A stretch of 64,000 nt of DNA from Pratylenchus scribneri. Taxonomy: Eukaryota > Nematoda > Chromadorea > Rhabditida > Pratylenchidae. Shown in pieces: positions 47,320 to 57,788 of this stretch; the first letter of the stretch is position 1, and every line of letters begins with the position of its first letter. The notes under the pieces are model-generated. The model saw only the letters and a list, made by a program, of their open reading frames with translations, was not told the DNA's origin and made no database searches. The stretch spans positions 248,001 to 312,000 of the forward strand of contig JAQSEB010000167.1 in the NCBI GenBank assembly GCA_030063045.1, in the 5' to 3' direction. A program made the translations under genes and the position numbers.

Positions 47320-49050
47320 ATTCCCGACTTTTTAGTTTTCATTCTCGACCATTCCCGTCTTTTTAGCCTTCATTCTCGACCATTCCCGTCTTTTTAGCCT
47401 TCATTCTCGACCATTCCCGTCTTTTTAGCCTTCATTCTCGACCATTCCCGTCTTTTTAGCCTTCATTCTCGACTATTCCCCGCTTTTTACATTTCATTCT
47501 CGACTATTCCCCGCTTTTTACATTTCATTCTCGACTATTCCCCGCTTTTTACATTTCATTCTCGACTATTCCCCGCTTTTTACATTTCATTCTCGACTAT
47601 TCCCCGCTTTTTACATTTCATTCTCGACTATTCCCCGCTTTTTACATTTCATTCTCGACCATTCCCAGCTTTTTAACTTTCATTCTCGACCATTCCCGAC
47701 TTTCTTTGTTTCATTCTCGACCATTCCCGGCTTTTTTGCTTCATTCTCGACCATTCCCGACTTTCTTTGTTTCATTCTCGACCATTCCCGGCTTTTTTGC
47801 TTCATTCTCGACCATTCCCGGCTTTTTTGCTTCATTCTCGACCATTCCCGGCTTTTTACTCTTCATTCTCGACCATTCCCGGCTTTTTTGCTTCATTCTC
47901 GACTATTCCCAGCTTTTTTCATTTCATTCTCGCCTATTCCCCGCTTTTTACATTTCATTCTCGAATCATTCTCGACTATTCCCCGCTTTTTACATTTCAT
48001 TCTCGCCTATTCCCAGCTTTTTACATTTCATTCTCGCCTATTCCCCGCTTTTTAGATTTCATTCTCGACTATTCCCCGCTTTTTACATTTCATTCTCGCC
48101 TATTCCCAGCTTTTTACATTTCATTCTCGCCTATTCCCCGCTTTTTACATTTCATTCTCGACTATTCCCCGCTTTTTACATTTCATTCTCGACTATTCCC
48201 CGCTTTTTACATTTCATTCTCGACTATTCCCAGCTTTTTACATTTCATTCTCGACTATTCCCCGCTTTTTACATTTCATTCTCGACTATTCCCCGCTTTT
48301 TACATTTCATTCTCGACTATTCCCCGCTTTTTACATTTCATTCTCGACTATTCCCCGCTTTTTACATTTCATTCTCGCCTATTCCCAGCTTTTTACATTT
48401 CATTCTCGCCTATTCCCCGCTTTTTACATTTCATTCTCGACTATTCCCCGCTTTTTACATTTCATTCTCGACTATTCCCCGCTTTTTACATTTCATTCTC
48501 GACTATTCCCAGCTTTTTACATTTCATTCTCGACTATTCCCCGCTTTTTACATTTCATTCTCGACTATTCCCCGCTTTTTACATTTCATTCTCGACTATT
48601 CCCCGCTTTTTACATTTCATTCTCGACTATTCCCCGCTTTTTACATTTCATTCTCGCCTATTCCCAGCTTTTTACATTTCATTCTCGCCTATTCCCCGCT
48701 TTTTACATTTCATTCTCGACTATTCCCCGCTTTTTACATTTCATTCTCGACTATTCCCCGCTTTTTACATTTCATTCTCGACTATTCCCCGCTTTTTACA
48801 TTTCATTCTCGACTATTCCCCGCTTTTTACATTTCATTCTCGACTATTCCCCGCTTTTTACATTTCATTCTCGACTATTCCCAGCTTTTTACATTTCATT
48901 CTCGACTATTCCCCGCTTTTTACATTTCATTCTCGACTATTCCCCGCTTTTTACATTTCATTCTCGACTATTCCCCGCTTTTTACATTTCATTCTCGACT
49001 ATTCCCCGCTTTTTACATTTCATTCTCGATCATTCCCGTCATTTTCCATT
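47320..49050 (+). repeat. 31-bp satellite array
   Basis: About 55 tandem units of TTCATTCTCGACTATTCCCC plus GCTTTTTACAT. Variants (CGCCTATTCCCAGC) recur about every 279 bp (for example near 48376 and 48656), suggesting a nine-unit higher-order repeat. Two overlapping frames of about 450 codons stay open because the unit lacks stops in them; they are not genes. Confidence 0.95.
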
Positions 49051-49620
49051 AATGTTCTAAAATTCTCATACAATTCTGGGTATTTACTACTTTATTCTCT
49101 TCAAATCATTGAATTTTCCCCCTCATTTTCAATAAATTCTATCATTTCCCCATAATTCTCAATACTAATTCCATGATTTACCCCTCTTTCCCATTAAAAT
49201 ATTAAATAATTACTCATTCCCGGTTTTTCCTTTAAAATTATTATCGATATTCCAATGTATTAAATGTTTAAGGGAGCGCCCGGTCGCCGCTGCGCGGCTC
49301 CCGGCCGCTCCCGAGTTTATTTTATATAATTAACATATTAATAATTGATATTTTTTGCTTATTTTAATTATTTTTCTTTAATCAATATTCTTTAAGCCGA
49401 TTTTTATATTTTCCATTTATTTTTATTTATTTCACAAAGCCATTTGTCTTATTTTCTTTATTAATATTGTCTATAATCTATTTTTCTTTAATTCTTCATT
49501 GCATCATTTAATTTTTGGACAAAAAGTCCAAAATATATTTAAAAAACAAAACGCCAACATTAAAATATTCAAATGTCAATTTGTCCGGGAACTCTCCATT
49601 TAGTATATTTAGATTAATTC
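49051..49620. repeat. Satellite flank, inverted counterpart of 23120-23870
   Basis: Reverse complement of the flank of the left satellite block, down to a GC-rich hairpin at 49271-49316 and GTCAATTTGTCCGGGAACTC at the outer edge. Shows that the two blocks are copies of one repeat unit, not just the same satellite. Confidence 0.9.
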
Positions 49621-50019
49621 AATTACGTGTGGCGAAATTTGCGTCTCCGAAATTTGCCGCTCTACTAAAAAAACTATTATATCTATAAAAGGACAAAATT
49701 TAAGGATAACATTATGCCTTAAAAAGGATCCAAAGGATTTGTCTAAGGATACTAGGCTTCAGAATTCGGAGGATTTATATTGGGCCACAAATTTCGTTTT
49801 TGATAAGGCCTCGAAATTCGCAAATTTCGGTTAGCCATTAAAATTATATAATGAGAGATAAATTTAAATAAATTTATATAAATTGGATTCAGAATATTAT
49901 AAAAATTACAAGGAAGCGAATATTAAAATTATCATTAAAAAGGCATACAATTTACAAATTATTTTTAATTCTATTTCTATTCACTTAAAAGTTCGATATT
50001 AAATATCTCCAAGGCGAAT

Positions 50020-50530
50020 CATGATCTACGATAAAAATATGAATTTTAAAATCTAGTTAAATAAAAGTTGTTCTTTCTTCTATTGCAGTATAAAACAATC
50101 AGAAGAATGTTCGAGTGATCAATTTTTTTACGAGAATTTAGAGAGAAAATTTTATGAATTATTTTATGACACACATGATGAAATATGATTTGAAAAACGA
50201 GGATTCCAATTATTTCGAGGAAGATTTTAAAGTTCAACAATTCAATCATCATGTTTTTCCTTATCAACTTAGAAAATTTAATTTAATTCATCTCTCTCTT
50301 ACTTAAAAATATGATTTCATTTTATTTAATTTTTTAATTCCCACGAATTGTAAGATTTTATCCATTTTTCATTAAAAAGTGAATTTTAAAATAAGTTAAT
50401 CATCATTTATGGAGGCAAATATTCCCTTCATACAATCATCATTTGCCATCATACCCAAAAGCAAAAATTACCTTTCCATTTCAAAGTTGTTCATTTCATT
50501 TATATAATTTCCTCGTAAAATTGAGTGATA
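50020..50530 (+). promoter_or_regulatory. Shared upstream block, copy 3 (before F)
   Basis: Counterpart of 3575-4110, with GTTCGAGTGATCAATTTTTT, CCCACGAATTGTAAGATTTT and ATCATTTGCCATCATACCCA. Lies 160-670 bp before the F start codon. Confidence 0.6.
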
Positions 50531-50692
50531 GACAAAATCGGCAAACCAAAATTTTCCTCAATTAAATTACAATGATAATGGTCAAAATTTCCACAAATAA
50601 ATTTCACTTTCTTATTTACTATTTTTCATTATTTAAATTTTGCATCTTTTTCTAGAGGGGAAATTACAAAATTTTTCCCTTTTGCCATTTCG

Positions 50693-53600
50693 ATGGCCTC
50701 AAAGCTTTTTATTATTTTTTTCTTTGTGTCCCTTTCTTTTGGCATTGGGAAAGTCGAAAGCAACAAGTTTGAAACAATCAATATTATTAATTTAATTATT
50801 AATTTATTTCCATCATTTTAGCTCGAATTGCCAACCAAAATTTAGGAAATGGGAAGTGATATGTACGCCTGATCGGTAATTTTTCTTTTTATTTATTGCA
50901 CAAAAATTTGGACAAAAATTATCAAATATTTTTTGAAAACATAAAAATTAAATTTTTTGGTTTTTGTTCATTTTTTTTAATAAAATTCTAAAAGAACATT
51001 TTTCCTCCATTAAATAAAATTTATTTAATGATTATTTTCTCCCGGAAAGTAAGCATTGTTATGATGCGAATGTGCAACCAAAAGTGGAGACTGCATCAAA
51101 GCCAACCAAACGATTCTGGGCCAAAGAAGTGGATGATCAATGTGAATTGAAAATGTCGAATGGAGTCGATGAAGTATTTTCTGGACAATTTGGAGATGGA
51201 CCATTCTTGGAGGATATTTCCTTCGAGAATTGGATTATTAAAAATGAATGTTGCAAAAAGGTAAAAATCGGGGACTTGGAAAAAGGGACTCATCTGATCA
51301 CACTAGATTCAATCCTATCTTTGGAAATAAAAATTTTAAGGATTATAAATTAATAATGACTAGGGCTAGCAAAAAAGTTATATAAAAATTGGAAAATTAA
51401 AAAAATTCCAAAAAATATTACAAAAATTTTATCACAAATTTTTTGAAAATAAAAACCCTCAAAAATGTTGACCAAAATGAACAAAAGTGAAAAATTTTTC
51501 TAGAAAAATATTTTATGAGAAAAATTTTATACCAAATTGGTTTAATGGAAAAATTTTTTTCGAAAAATATCCTCAACAGGGAAAATTTTAATTTTTTTAT
51601 AGAATTTTCAAAAAATTACAAAAAATACTAAAAAATTGATAAAAATGTTATATAAATCACAAAAAAAAATGATTAAAAGTTAAAAAAGTGATCAAAAAGA
51701 TCATATTTTATGTTTAATTTGGTTTTTAAGCATATTAAAGCTTCGCATGAAAAAGTTATTTAGTTTTAATTGCCAGCCCTACTAAAGACAATCAATTCAT
51801 TGATATTAATAATCATATAAATATAATTTAATTTCTCTTGAATTGATATGTAAAATTCAAAAATAAACTATGATTTTTGTCTGTGCGCCATGGTAGATCT
51901 TATAGCTTCGGCATAAGAATACGAACAAACAAGACAAGAACACGTCGGGATTAATAATATATGAATTTCATCTTTACTTTAAGATTGTCCACAACAATGA
52001 GCCCAATCCCAAAGAAGAACCCCCAACATATGAAGAATTTGAAAAGTTGGAACGCCTGTAAGTGAATTTTAATGATACTGTATTTTCAATTTCACTGATC
52101 AAAAATAATAGAGTATTTGTTAAGTATTTGTGTGCATATTTTTAGTCGAACGGAAGAAAGTGAAAAAAAAAGTGATGGTTACTCTTATGAGTGTTAGGAA
52201 TCGGATTTAGGGATGCATAAGGTGATACTCAACCATAATCCCGATGAGAAGACTGACAGAGGGAACCTTTCACTATCCTTTAACTCACCCCTTTTTGATC
52301 AAAAGGGTGCATACCAGAGATGAATATCGTATCGTATATCCGTATTGGATATCGACATTTTATAGCATATCAGTATCGGATATCGGATTTTTTGGAGCCA
52401 TATCATTTATCGGATATCTGTATCGGATTTTGGGCGATGGATATGCATCGCTCTGGTGCATATTGCATACAAACTTATCAAGAACCAAAAATAGCTATTT
52501 TTAGCATTATTCTGGACATTTTCCCTCTCATAATCAATGAGGCATGTAATTTTTATTCGAATTAGTAAATTACATGCTAATTCCAATCAGATTCGATCAA
52601 ATAATTATAAAATATTTTTTGATCCTATAAATAAATTTACTTAACCCTAACAAATGGATCGGGCCACAGATTAATACAATGATAATATTTCTGTTATAGG
52701 AAATTAGTAATTTAAAATCAAATGGGATTTGATATGAAGTTTTTTATTTGCATGTAAAATATAAAAATTTCAATTATCAAGGAACATGCCAGCCGAGAAG
52801 GATTTGGACATGGAAAATGGTTGGAAAATGAAATTGCAACTCAATCCTAGCTTAATTGCATGCGACCCAAACGAACATCCGAATCGTACTCAATTAAGTA
52901 AGAAGGGGGGATAAATAAACTTCTTAAATAAAAATATTTGAAAATTCTTCAGCTTTTTAGCATTTTGACTCGATTTATTCTTAAACTAAAAAAAATAATA
53001 ATCAATTAATTTAGAGCCAAAAAAAGTAAAGACCTGGGGATGTAATGAAGATGGAACCGACTGTCAATATTATTGGATTGAGGTGTTTGATGGCGAATAC
53101 GAAGGAATTGATAAGAACAATCCACTGTCATTAGATTGCCAGCTTATTCCAGAATGGGATAGAAAGTTTGTTCATCAGTACGATAAATATTGCTCTATTT
53201 TTGAATTTTTAGAATTAAAAGTGGACTCTATTTGATTTGTTATGAAAGCAAATTGGAACCTGAGGTGACTTTTTAGCATTTAAAACAGGGTTACCAGATG
53301 TATTTTTTTAAAAGATTTGTACTTTTTTTGAGGGGTCGAATCTTTGAAAATAAAAATGTTCTTTTTTAAAGATTTGTACTTTTTTTTTTGACTTTGGTGT
53401 TTTTTTATACTTTTTTTTTCACAAAATCATGAAAAAATCGTAAAATTTTTCGCTGCGCGGCTTTTTTTGGCTTAAATTTTTGCTTGCGGCTCGAAAAATT
53501 ATAAAAATTTCTTTTCAAAAACACGTGATCTAAGTTTGGGAAGATCCCCGGTTGTTCATTATGATAAAAAAAACATACTTAAAATTTTTTTATCAATTTA

Positions 53601-55823
53601 TATTAGTTTAAAATGAAAATCTTTTTTTTTGACACCAAAATCTTTTTTTTCAAGGCCAATGTACTTTTTTTTTGAAAAAAAATCTGGCAACCCTGATTTA
53701 TAATATAAACTAAATTTGGGCCATAAATAGTTTTTTGAAAATTTGTTGAAAATTAATTTTTTTATTAATTGCATTTGAAATGCTATTGCGATTGGAAAAT
53801 ATGTGAAAAAATTTCGATATATAATAAGATTTGTTCCAATTTATTTTGACCGATAATCGATAAATCTATATCAAACTTATAAAATTTACCAACAAAAAAT
53901 TTATCTTGAAGCATATATAATATAATAATAAATAAATTTTATTTTCCAAAGTTACAAAATATTGATGGAAATGTGCTGGCCTCTTTTTGTCAAAAAAATG
54001 CTGCCACATCTGGAAAAAATTGGCATGGAATCGCCATCAAATTTTGGGTGACTCTCACTGATACTGCCCTCCTTGTGGATTCACAAATCTACTTTTCCTA
54101 CACAAATAAAATGTAAATTTGAAATATATATAATAAAAATTTATTAATTTTAATATGTAGTTTTGTCCTTCCACAAATAAAGGAAAAGCAAAGTGTGCCC
54201 ATGACATATGAATTAATGTTCATTGATAGAATCTCAAAAATTTTGGATCCAGACGGCATAATTCATGATGATTATCCAACTTGTCCTAATCCTCATGAAA
54301 ATAATGCATTTCAGGAAACGGCATGTTTTGGAAATTTTTAACCATTCATTATTATTAATTGTGCTAAAATTAATATTTAGTCCGGCCTTTGGCTTGCCTT
54401 TTTGGACATGCAATCAAATATTGGCTCAATTATGATTTTCTCCGAAGGAAAGGATTGTCATAAATGGAATGCATTTTTGAATGACAATTTGCCATTAAAG
54501 ACTACGGATTGCGTAATAAAATTGAGAAAAATAATAAACTTAAAACAAAAATTTAGATTTCATTACAAGAAAAAATGGATCAAATAATAAAGCGTGCGGA
54601 AGAAGAAAGGAAAAAAGTAGATGAAATCATGATACAGGTTATGGAATTGAGAAAAAAGTGCAATTTAACAGTTGATCCAGAATTTGTAAGTGCTCATTTT
54701 AATAATTTATTATGTTTAATTAAATTAATAAAATGAAATATTATTATGTTTTTCAAATTGTTTATTGTAAAAATTATTATTTTAATTTTAAATAATATAT
54801 TTATTGATAGCCAACGCCTCCACCGGAATTAGTTAATCGCACACGCCCATATAATGGCGAAGAACAAGGATATGGTGGATACGGTGATCTAATTCCATCA
54901 CTGAAAGAAGCAAATGAATTATTGAATCAAACTATAGAAGGTTTGTGATTTTGATTTTTTGAATTTTAATAATAATGCAATGAGAAAGCATTTGGTGCTT
55001 GGTCGATTCCACAATGGTACAAATATGGGCAGGGCACCTCCACAAATAGTACAAATATAAGTTTTTGACTTCTAATACATCAGCAATGGGTTTTAGACCA
55101 TACAAACCTTATACCATTTTGTAGATCTCGCCAAGACGCATCGAATGATATATATGCCAGATTTGGCTCAAAATTAAAGAGTTTCTAACCAAAAACATAA
55201 AAATATGGTTTAAACGGTTTAACTCTTTAACTTTTAGAACATTTTATATGCCATTCGATACGTCTCGATGAGTTCTACAAAATGGTATAAGGTTTGTATG
55301 GTCTAAAACCTAATACTGATTTATTAGAAGTCAAAAATTTATATTTGTTACTATTTGTGGAGGTGCCAATATTTGTACCGCCCTTTGCATATTGTGGAGA
55401 TGTCCCCGGACGGTTTAATTTTAAAGTTTTCCTAGAAGTGCTTTAAATCATGGTTGCCAAAGAGAAATCCGCGATTTTTGGCGATGCAAAATCCTAAATT
55501 TTGATCAATCCAAACTGAATTGCATATTTAGATATAAAATAGATTCTTTTTTGCTGGCTTTTTTAAAATTTTTAGGCATTTTCTTCTCCAATTAAATTGG
55601 TTTTTTAATATAAATAATTCCAATTTGATTGAAAATTTAATTTGTAAATTTATTTTCCCATCCAATTTCAGAATGTGATGGCCAAAGGCAAATTCGGAAA
55701 AGACAAATTGGAGGATCCATGTTCGTGGATTTTAAAAACAATAGCAATTTCAAATGGTCCAACAAGCGTTGGGATATCACAAATCCCATCAAATATACCT
55801 ATGATACCACTAATAAAGGTTGA
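50693..55823 (+). CDS. F: intact protease-less type-A gene ending just inside the astacin domain
   Basis: Secreted protein of 531 residues. The thirteen exons, all in phase, are 50693-50766, 50822-50875, 51050-51260, 51984-52057, 52782-52897, 53015-53165, 53213-53264, 53952-54112, 54161-54320, 54381-54512, 54557-54685, 54811-54940 and 55672-55823. A free acceptor TTTTTCTAG lies 38 bp before the ATG. The propeptide module is complete: FRKWEVICTPDR, ASKPTKRFWAKE, ENGWKMKLQLNPSLIACD, LICYESKLEPE, NWHGIAIKFWVTLTD, SGLWLAFLDMQ and GYGDLIPSLKEANELL (Gly-Asp kept). The furin site IRKRQ and the first 40 or so mature residues (KRWDITNPIKYTYD) follow. It then ends NKG-TGA, where C has a splice donor. 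The exon 9 intron begins GC, not GT (54321). No catalytic exons follow. Confidence 0.85.
52314..52456. mobile_element. Small MITE in F intron 4
   Basis: Inverted ends CCAGAGATG and CATCGCTCTGG, flanked by TGCATA on both sides (52308-52313, 52457-52462). Interior is ATATCGGAT-type repeat. Absent from A1, whose matching region is deleted. Confidence 0.6.
53286..53695. mobile_element. hAT-type MITE in F intron 7
   Basis: Ends CAGGGTTACCAGAT and ATCTGGCAACCCTG, flanked by ATTTAAAA (53278-53285) and ATTTATAA (53696-53703), an 8-bp duplication with one change. Length, ends and duplication are typical of non-autonomous hAT elements. Interior is T-rich. Confidence 0.85.
55026..55383. mobile_element. 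Palindromic MITE in F intron 12
   Basis: Copy of the element at 7534-7860 with the same GGGCACCTCCACAAATAGTA ends, at the matching intron position. Present before the segmental duplication. Confidence 0.8.
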
Positions 55824-55999
55824 ATTTTCTTTTATTTCTAGAATAAATAAATGAGGACATATTTTTATGTATGATTTTGATTTCTAAATTTTTATTCTGA
55901 TTTATAATTTTGATTTGTAAATTTTAATTTTGATTTGTAATTGTAATTGTAATTCTGATTTCTAAATCTTTATTCTGATATTCTAAGTATTTATTCTGA

Positions 56000-56500
56000 T
56001 GATAGCCAATAAAAATATAAAATTTTGCCTTCTTGTCAATAAATGTTATTCTTTTTCTTAGCTGTCTAAAACGGTCAGAGGATTTTGTTCGGGTGATCAA
56101 TTTTCCTGTAGAAATTTGGAAATATTTTGTGAATATTTTATGCACACACGAAGAAATGATTTGTGAACGAGTATTCTAATAAGGTATTGACTATTGACGG
56201 ACTATTAAAATTCAACAATTCCCATCATCATTTTTCCTTATCCAATTTAAAAATTTAAATAATTCATCTCCCTCTCTCTCACTTAAAAATTTATTTCATT
56301 TTATTTTTTAAAAAAGATGATTTCATTTTTATTCCCACGAATTGTACGATAAAAGTGAATTTTAAAATAAATTAATCATCATTTATTTTGGAGGTACCTA
56401 ATTCTCCAATTTCCATCCAATCATCATTTGCCAGCCATTCCCACAAGCAAAAATTATTCATCCCTCTTTCGAAGCCATTCATTTCATTTTAATTTAATTT
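56000..56500 (+). promoter_or_regulatory. Shared upstream block, copy 4 (before B2)
   Basis: Counterpart of 8490-8960, with GTTCGGGTGATCAATTTTCC and CCCACGAATTGTACGAT. Slightly shortened around 56350 relative to the other copies. Confidence 0.6.
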
Positions 56501-57113
56501 CCCCATAATTGTACATTTTATTATTTTTCATTACTTCCATTTTTCATTAATAAATTTTTTTTTTATTTTTAGTCGGCAAAATTATTTAATTGTCGACAAA
56601 ATATTAAATTTCTTTAAATCATTGCAAGCTTAACAATTCCGTAATAAAATTATTATTATAATTCACACTTTTTTTTTTATTTTATTCTCATCAGAGGTAA
56701 TGGCATCGCCCATGGCGTTGAACATTTTCCTTCTTGGCTTTTTGGCCCTACTTGCTGGGCAAATGTCGATTTTGGCTATTCGGGAAATCAACGGTGAAGA
56801 GTCAAAAATATCTAAACATTTTTAATAATTTTAATTTTTTTAATAAATTATATAAAATTAATTTAATTTATCCGAAATAAAATTTGTAATTATTTCAGCA
56901 GAAATGGACGACATCCAGCAATTGAGCCAAGAACAGCAGGCGGTATTCCATTATAATAAATTAATTTAATCAAACTCCTTTTAAAAGATGTTGCAAGAAA
57001 TTCGTAAAGGCAAAAAATGGGAAGTGAATTGTGAAAGGGAAATTCGGAATGGGAAAAGCATATTCACTATATGCAAAGATGTTTTGTAAGTTGAAAAATT
57101 ATTTGCTATAAAG

Positions 57114-57788
57114 AACCAGCGGGGCAAGCCCGCTGGTTCTGAAAATGGGGATGGAAGGAATACGTGGGACGATTGTAAGAAAGCGCTATCGCGCTTTAAA
57201 AGATTCCTAGGAGGATTATATTTAATATTAGAATCCATTCCCCATATTTTTGATATAAATTCAACTCGCGCAGAACCGGTTTAAAAATTTGAACCGGTTT
57301 AATTTTCAAAATAAACCTCAAATTTGTGATCCCCATCATCGAAAACCTCTAAAAAAATTATTGGCCGTTGGTGGGATTCGAACCCGCGACCTCCATCCCC
57401 ATCCCCCCATCTTCGCCAATCGGCCATGAAGGGAAAAATGCCGAGGTACCAATTTTTGCCGGCTTCCACAGCCCTGGGTTTTGAGTTTAGACCCCACAAA
57501 CCATATATCATTTTGTAGCTAAGACTTCAACTTAAAATCCTAGTATAACAAAGGGTATGAAAAAATCAAAAGGAAAAAAGTTTTACCAGGGCAAACCAAA
57601 AAAGTTCAATTTTTTAAACCGGTTTTTGGCTAATATCTCGAAACCGGGGGATTAATTCGAAAAAAGAGGATATTTCCCATTGGTTTCATACATATGGGAA
57701 ACTTTTAAAAAAAAGATCTCGAAAATCGGTCCAGTAGGAGTCTCCATCTTGAAAAAATTTTACGAAACTCAAGTTTTTTTTAATATTA
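57114..57788 (-). mobile_element. SINE-like insertion in B2 intron 3
   Basis: About 675 bp flanked by TATAAAG (57107-57113 and 57789-57795). B1 has TATAAAAG with no insert at the matching site, so it is the empty site. On minus it carries an A box (TGGCGAAGATGG) and a B box (GGTTCGAATCC), and GGCCGAT pairs with AACGGCC like an acceptor stem. It ends in an 11-bp hairpin (GAACCAGCGGG at 57113). Confidence 0.7.

Noticed and set aside
47706..49155. Two long overlapping open frames of about 450 codons with Phe/Ser-rich repeats
   Set aside because: They are translations of the 31-bp satellite in two frames; no signal, intron or homology supports a gene.
57360..57430. Functional tRNA gene on minus
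   Set aside because: A and B boxes are present but the body is about 63 bases and no anticodon arm can be drawn; treated as a SINE head.
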